This document shows, piece by piece, positions 5,286 through 6,801 of a stretch of 6,801 nt of DNA. The stretch's first letter is position 1. Each line of letters starts with the position of its first letter. The position numbers were made by a program, and so were the translations under genes. Location: the NCBI GenBank assembly GCA_030604585.1, contig JAUVVP010000102.1, positions 1 to 6,801 on the forward strand, given 5' to 3'. A model generated the notes under the pieces. The model saw only the letters and a list, made by a program, of their open reading frames with translations, was not told the DNA's origin and searched no databases. Source of the DNA: Planctomycetota bacterium. Lineage in GTDB: Bacteria; Planctomycetota; Brocadiia; SM23-32.

Positions 5286-6017
5286 TCAGGGGAGCGTCTG
5301 CGCCCTGTCAATGGCTTCCTTCATCTGCCTGACGGCCTCGCGGATGCCGACGAAGACGGCGCGGGACACGATGCTATGGCCGATGTGGAGTTCGTGCGGC
5401 TCCAGCCGGCGCACCACGGGACCGACGTTGCGGTAAGTCAGCCCGTGGCCGGCGTTCACGGTGAGCCCCGCCTCTCGGCCGACTCCGGTCCCCGCCTCCA
5501 GTTCGGCAAGGCGTTTCTGCCGCTCGTCCGCGTAATGCGCGTTGGCGTAGGTGCCGGTGTGCAGCTCGACGAAGGTGGCCCCAAGCTCCGCAGAGCGCCG
5601 TATCTGTGCCTCCACGGGGTCGATGAACAGGCTCACCGGTATGCCGGCGTCATCGAAGCGGCGGATGGCCTGGCCGACGCGCTCGCTCTGGCCCACCACG
5701 TCCAGTCCGCCCTCGGTGGTGACCTCCTCCCGGTTCTCCGGCACCAGGGTGACCATGTCGGGTCCGGTCGCCAGGGCGATCAGGACGATCTCGTCGGCCA
5801 GGGACATCTCCAGGTTCAGCTCCACGGCGACGGTCTGGCGCAGCACCCGCACGTCGCGGTCACTGATGTGGCGGCGGTCCATGCGCAGGTGGATTGTGAT
5901 GATGTCGGCGCCGCCGAGTTCCGCTTCCGCGGCGGCCCAGACGGGGTCCGGTTCGTAGGTTCGCCGGGCCTGGCGGATCGTGGCGACGTGGTCAACGTTC
6001 ACTCCGAGCAGAACCAT
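5286..6017 (-). CDS. pdxJ: Pyridoxine 5'-phosphate synthase (PdxJ)
   Basis: A 243-residue TIM-barrel enzyme, the same length as E. coli PdxJ, that joins 1-deoxyxylulose 5-phosphate and 3-amino-2-oxopropyl phosphate to form pyridoxine 5'-phosphate. Key residues are present: Asn7, Asp9-His10, Arg18, catalytic His43, Arg45, His50, Glu70, Thr100 in [10 protein letters not shown], His191-Gly192 in VNAGHGLTY, and the GHS phosphate site at 213-215. One oddity stands out: the near-invariant HLREDRRHI reads HLRMDRRHI, with Met46 in place of Glu (E. coli Glu48). The start at 6017 has AGGGGG (6024-6029) 6 nt upstream. ybbR ends 40 nt before and folE begins 49 nt after, all on the same strand. Presence of PdxJ implies the DXP-dependent vitamin B6 route. 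Confidence 0.96.
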   Translation of the reverse strand: MVLLGVNVDHVATIRQARRTYEPDPVWAAAEAELGGADIITIHLRMDRRHISDRDVRVLRQTVAVELNLEMSLADEIVLIALATGPDMVTLVPENREEVTTEGGLDVVGQSERVGQAIRRFDDAGIPVSLFIDPVEAQIRRSAELGATFVELHTGTYANAHYADERQKRLAELEAGTGVGREAGLTVNAGHGLTYRNVGPVVRRLEPHELHIGHSIVSRAVFVGIREAVRQMKEAIDRAQTLP

Positions 6018-6057
6018 GCATATCCCCCTGTGAAAAGCTGTGCGCCCCGTATTCTAC

Positions 6058-6801
6058 TCAGCCGGCGGGATTCTTCAACCGCACCGTGAGCCGCTCCGGC
6101 CGTGCCCGCGCCTCGCTGTAGCTCACGTCCGCCGGCAGTTCCACGTGCACCCGCTCCGTATAGGGGCGGCTGCTGCCCACTTCGATCTCCTCCTCGGCTA
6201 GCGTCTCGAGGGCGACGTAGGCCTTGATCAGCTCGGGCTTCAGTTTCCTCAGGTTGGTCGCCGAAGCCCTCACCACGACGGACACCGTGTCCTCGCTCAG
6301 CTCCACCTCGTAAGGGAAGCCCGGCGTCGCGCGCAGCAGCACGGGCACCCCCGCAAACGTCTCCTCGCGCTCCTCCTCACGGGTCACGTCGACGTTGGCC
6401 ACTACGCTGGGCGGGTTCACCTCCAGCGGGACGGTGATGGTCACGCCGTTGTCCAGCAGCACTTCCACCTCGTCCTGCAGGCTGACCGGCTGGTGAATGC
6501 GGGTGCTGACGGCGGCAAGGGCAAGCGGCCTTGTCGCCACCGATTCCAAGCCGTCCACGGCGATGGCGGGCCCGCGCACGGTGACCCGAGGTGGTGAGGC
6601 GGAAGGAGGCCCGGCGAGTCGGAACCCCTCCGCCGGTTCGATCGAGCCCTCTACCTTGACCGGCAGGACGCGTTCCTTGATGGGGCTGCCGAAGACCTGG
6701 ACCTGCGGCGGCGTGATATCGCGCAGCTTGACCTGGACGAACTCCTGCTCGGGCAGCCGCGGCCTGAGCCAGTCCCGCTCTATCCTCAGCGTCGCCAGGC
6801 C
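6058..6801 (-). CDS. ybbR: YbbR-like domain protein (N-terminus beyond the window)
   Basis: The frame is open to the right edge, giving at least 247 residues; the internal GTG at 6579 is not the true start. The sequence is beta-rich with two YbbR-type repeats. One covers about residues 46-140, with PVKVEGSIEPAEGF, the PPRVTVRGP element and a VSTRIHQPVSL turn. The other covers about 155-245 and ends in ERLTVRL. YbbR (CdaR) proteins are typically membrane-anchored and regulate the cyclic-di-AMP cyclase CdaA, whose gene usually lies just upstream; here that would be outside the window. The N-terminal membrane anchor is not visible. An acidic run (REEEREE) links the repeats. It leads an apparent ybbR-pdxJ-folE operon. 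Family assignment is by pattern; the precise repeat count is uncertain. Confidence 0.82.
   Translation of the reverse strand, partial: GLATLRIERDWLRPRLPEQEFVQVKLRDITPPQVQVFGSPIKERVLPVKVEGSIEPAEGFRLAGPPSASPPRVTVRGPAIAVDGLESVATRPLALAAVSTRIHQPVSLQDEVEVLLDNGVTITVPLEVNPPSVVANVDVTREEEREETFAGVPVLLRATPGFPYEVELSEDTVSVVVRASATNLRKLKPELIKAYVALETLAEEEIEVGSSRPYTERVHVELPADVSYSEARARPERLTVRLKNPAG

Noticed and set aside
5208..6089. Plus-strand open frame of 293 residues opposite pdxJ and folE
   Set aside because: Antisense shadow of PdxJ, whose active-site residues are all on the minus strand; no ribosome site or domain pattern.
1..6801. CRISPR array, tRNA, rRNA or riboswitch
   Set aside because: No regularly spaced direct repeats with unique spacers, no tRNA-like fold with a TTC loop, and no conserved riboswitch core seen in the gaps, all of which are shorter than about 190 bp.

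Overview
The window is GC-rich chromosomal DNA with tightly packed housekeeping genes, mostly on the minus strand. Two short repeat-bounded segments interrupt it. The lineage is uncertain. The mix of TrkH/TrkA, ybbR-pdxJ-folE, a HolC-like chi protein and CACGGAT/CACGGAG repeats around gene ends suggests an uncultured-type high-GC Gram-negative such as Planctomycetota or a relative. This is inference, not something the sequence proves.

Layout: Bases 2-115 hold the last codons of an unidentified plus-strand gene. Bases 92-311 form a 220-bp MITE-like unit bounded by 32-bp inverted repeats (28 of 32 matching), each built from three 10-bp steps. It encloses a collapsed GxxExxY gene whose central part, including the Tyr of the family motif, is gone. 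Bases 345-710 (minus) encode a small DUF4870 membrane protein with its own candidate promoter. Bases 839-3092 (minus) are a trkH-trkA potassium uptake operon. Divergent from it is rnc (RNase III, plus strand, 3279-3986). Both divergent genes have recognisable sigma70-type promoters in the shared 186-bp gap, and the promoters help settle both start codons.

Convergent with rnc is a minus-strand run: ybbR (cut by the window edge), pdxJ, folE, then holC. The gaps ybbR-pdxJ and pdxJ-folE are 40 and 49 nt and look operonic. Between folE and holC lies a second inverted-repeat pair (4483-4501 and 4641-4659, CACGGAG type). One arm encodes part of an unusual C-terminal tail on FolE.

Functions: TrkH is the membrane K+ channel subunit and TrkA its nucleotide-binding gating subunit. 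RNase III processes double-stranded RNA. PdxJ makes pyridoxine 5'-phosphate, FolE starts pterin/folate synthesis, HolC is a clamp-loader accessory protein, and YbbR is the usual companion of cyclic-di-AMP cyclase. The most unusual content is the pair of short inverted-repeat units that sit on gene ends and appear to have rewritten the C-termini of two neighbouring proteins.
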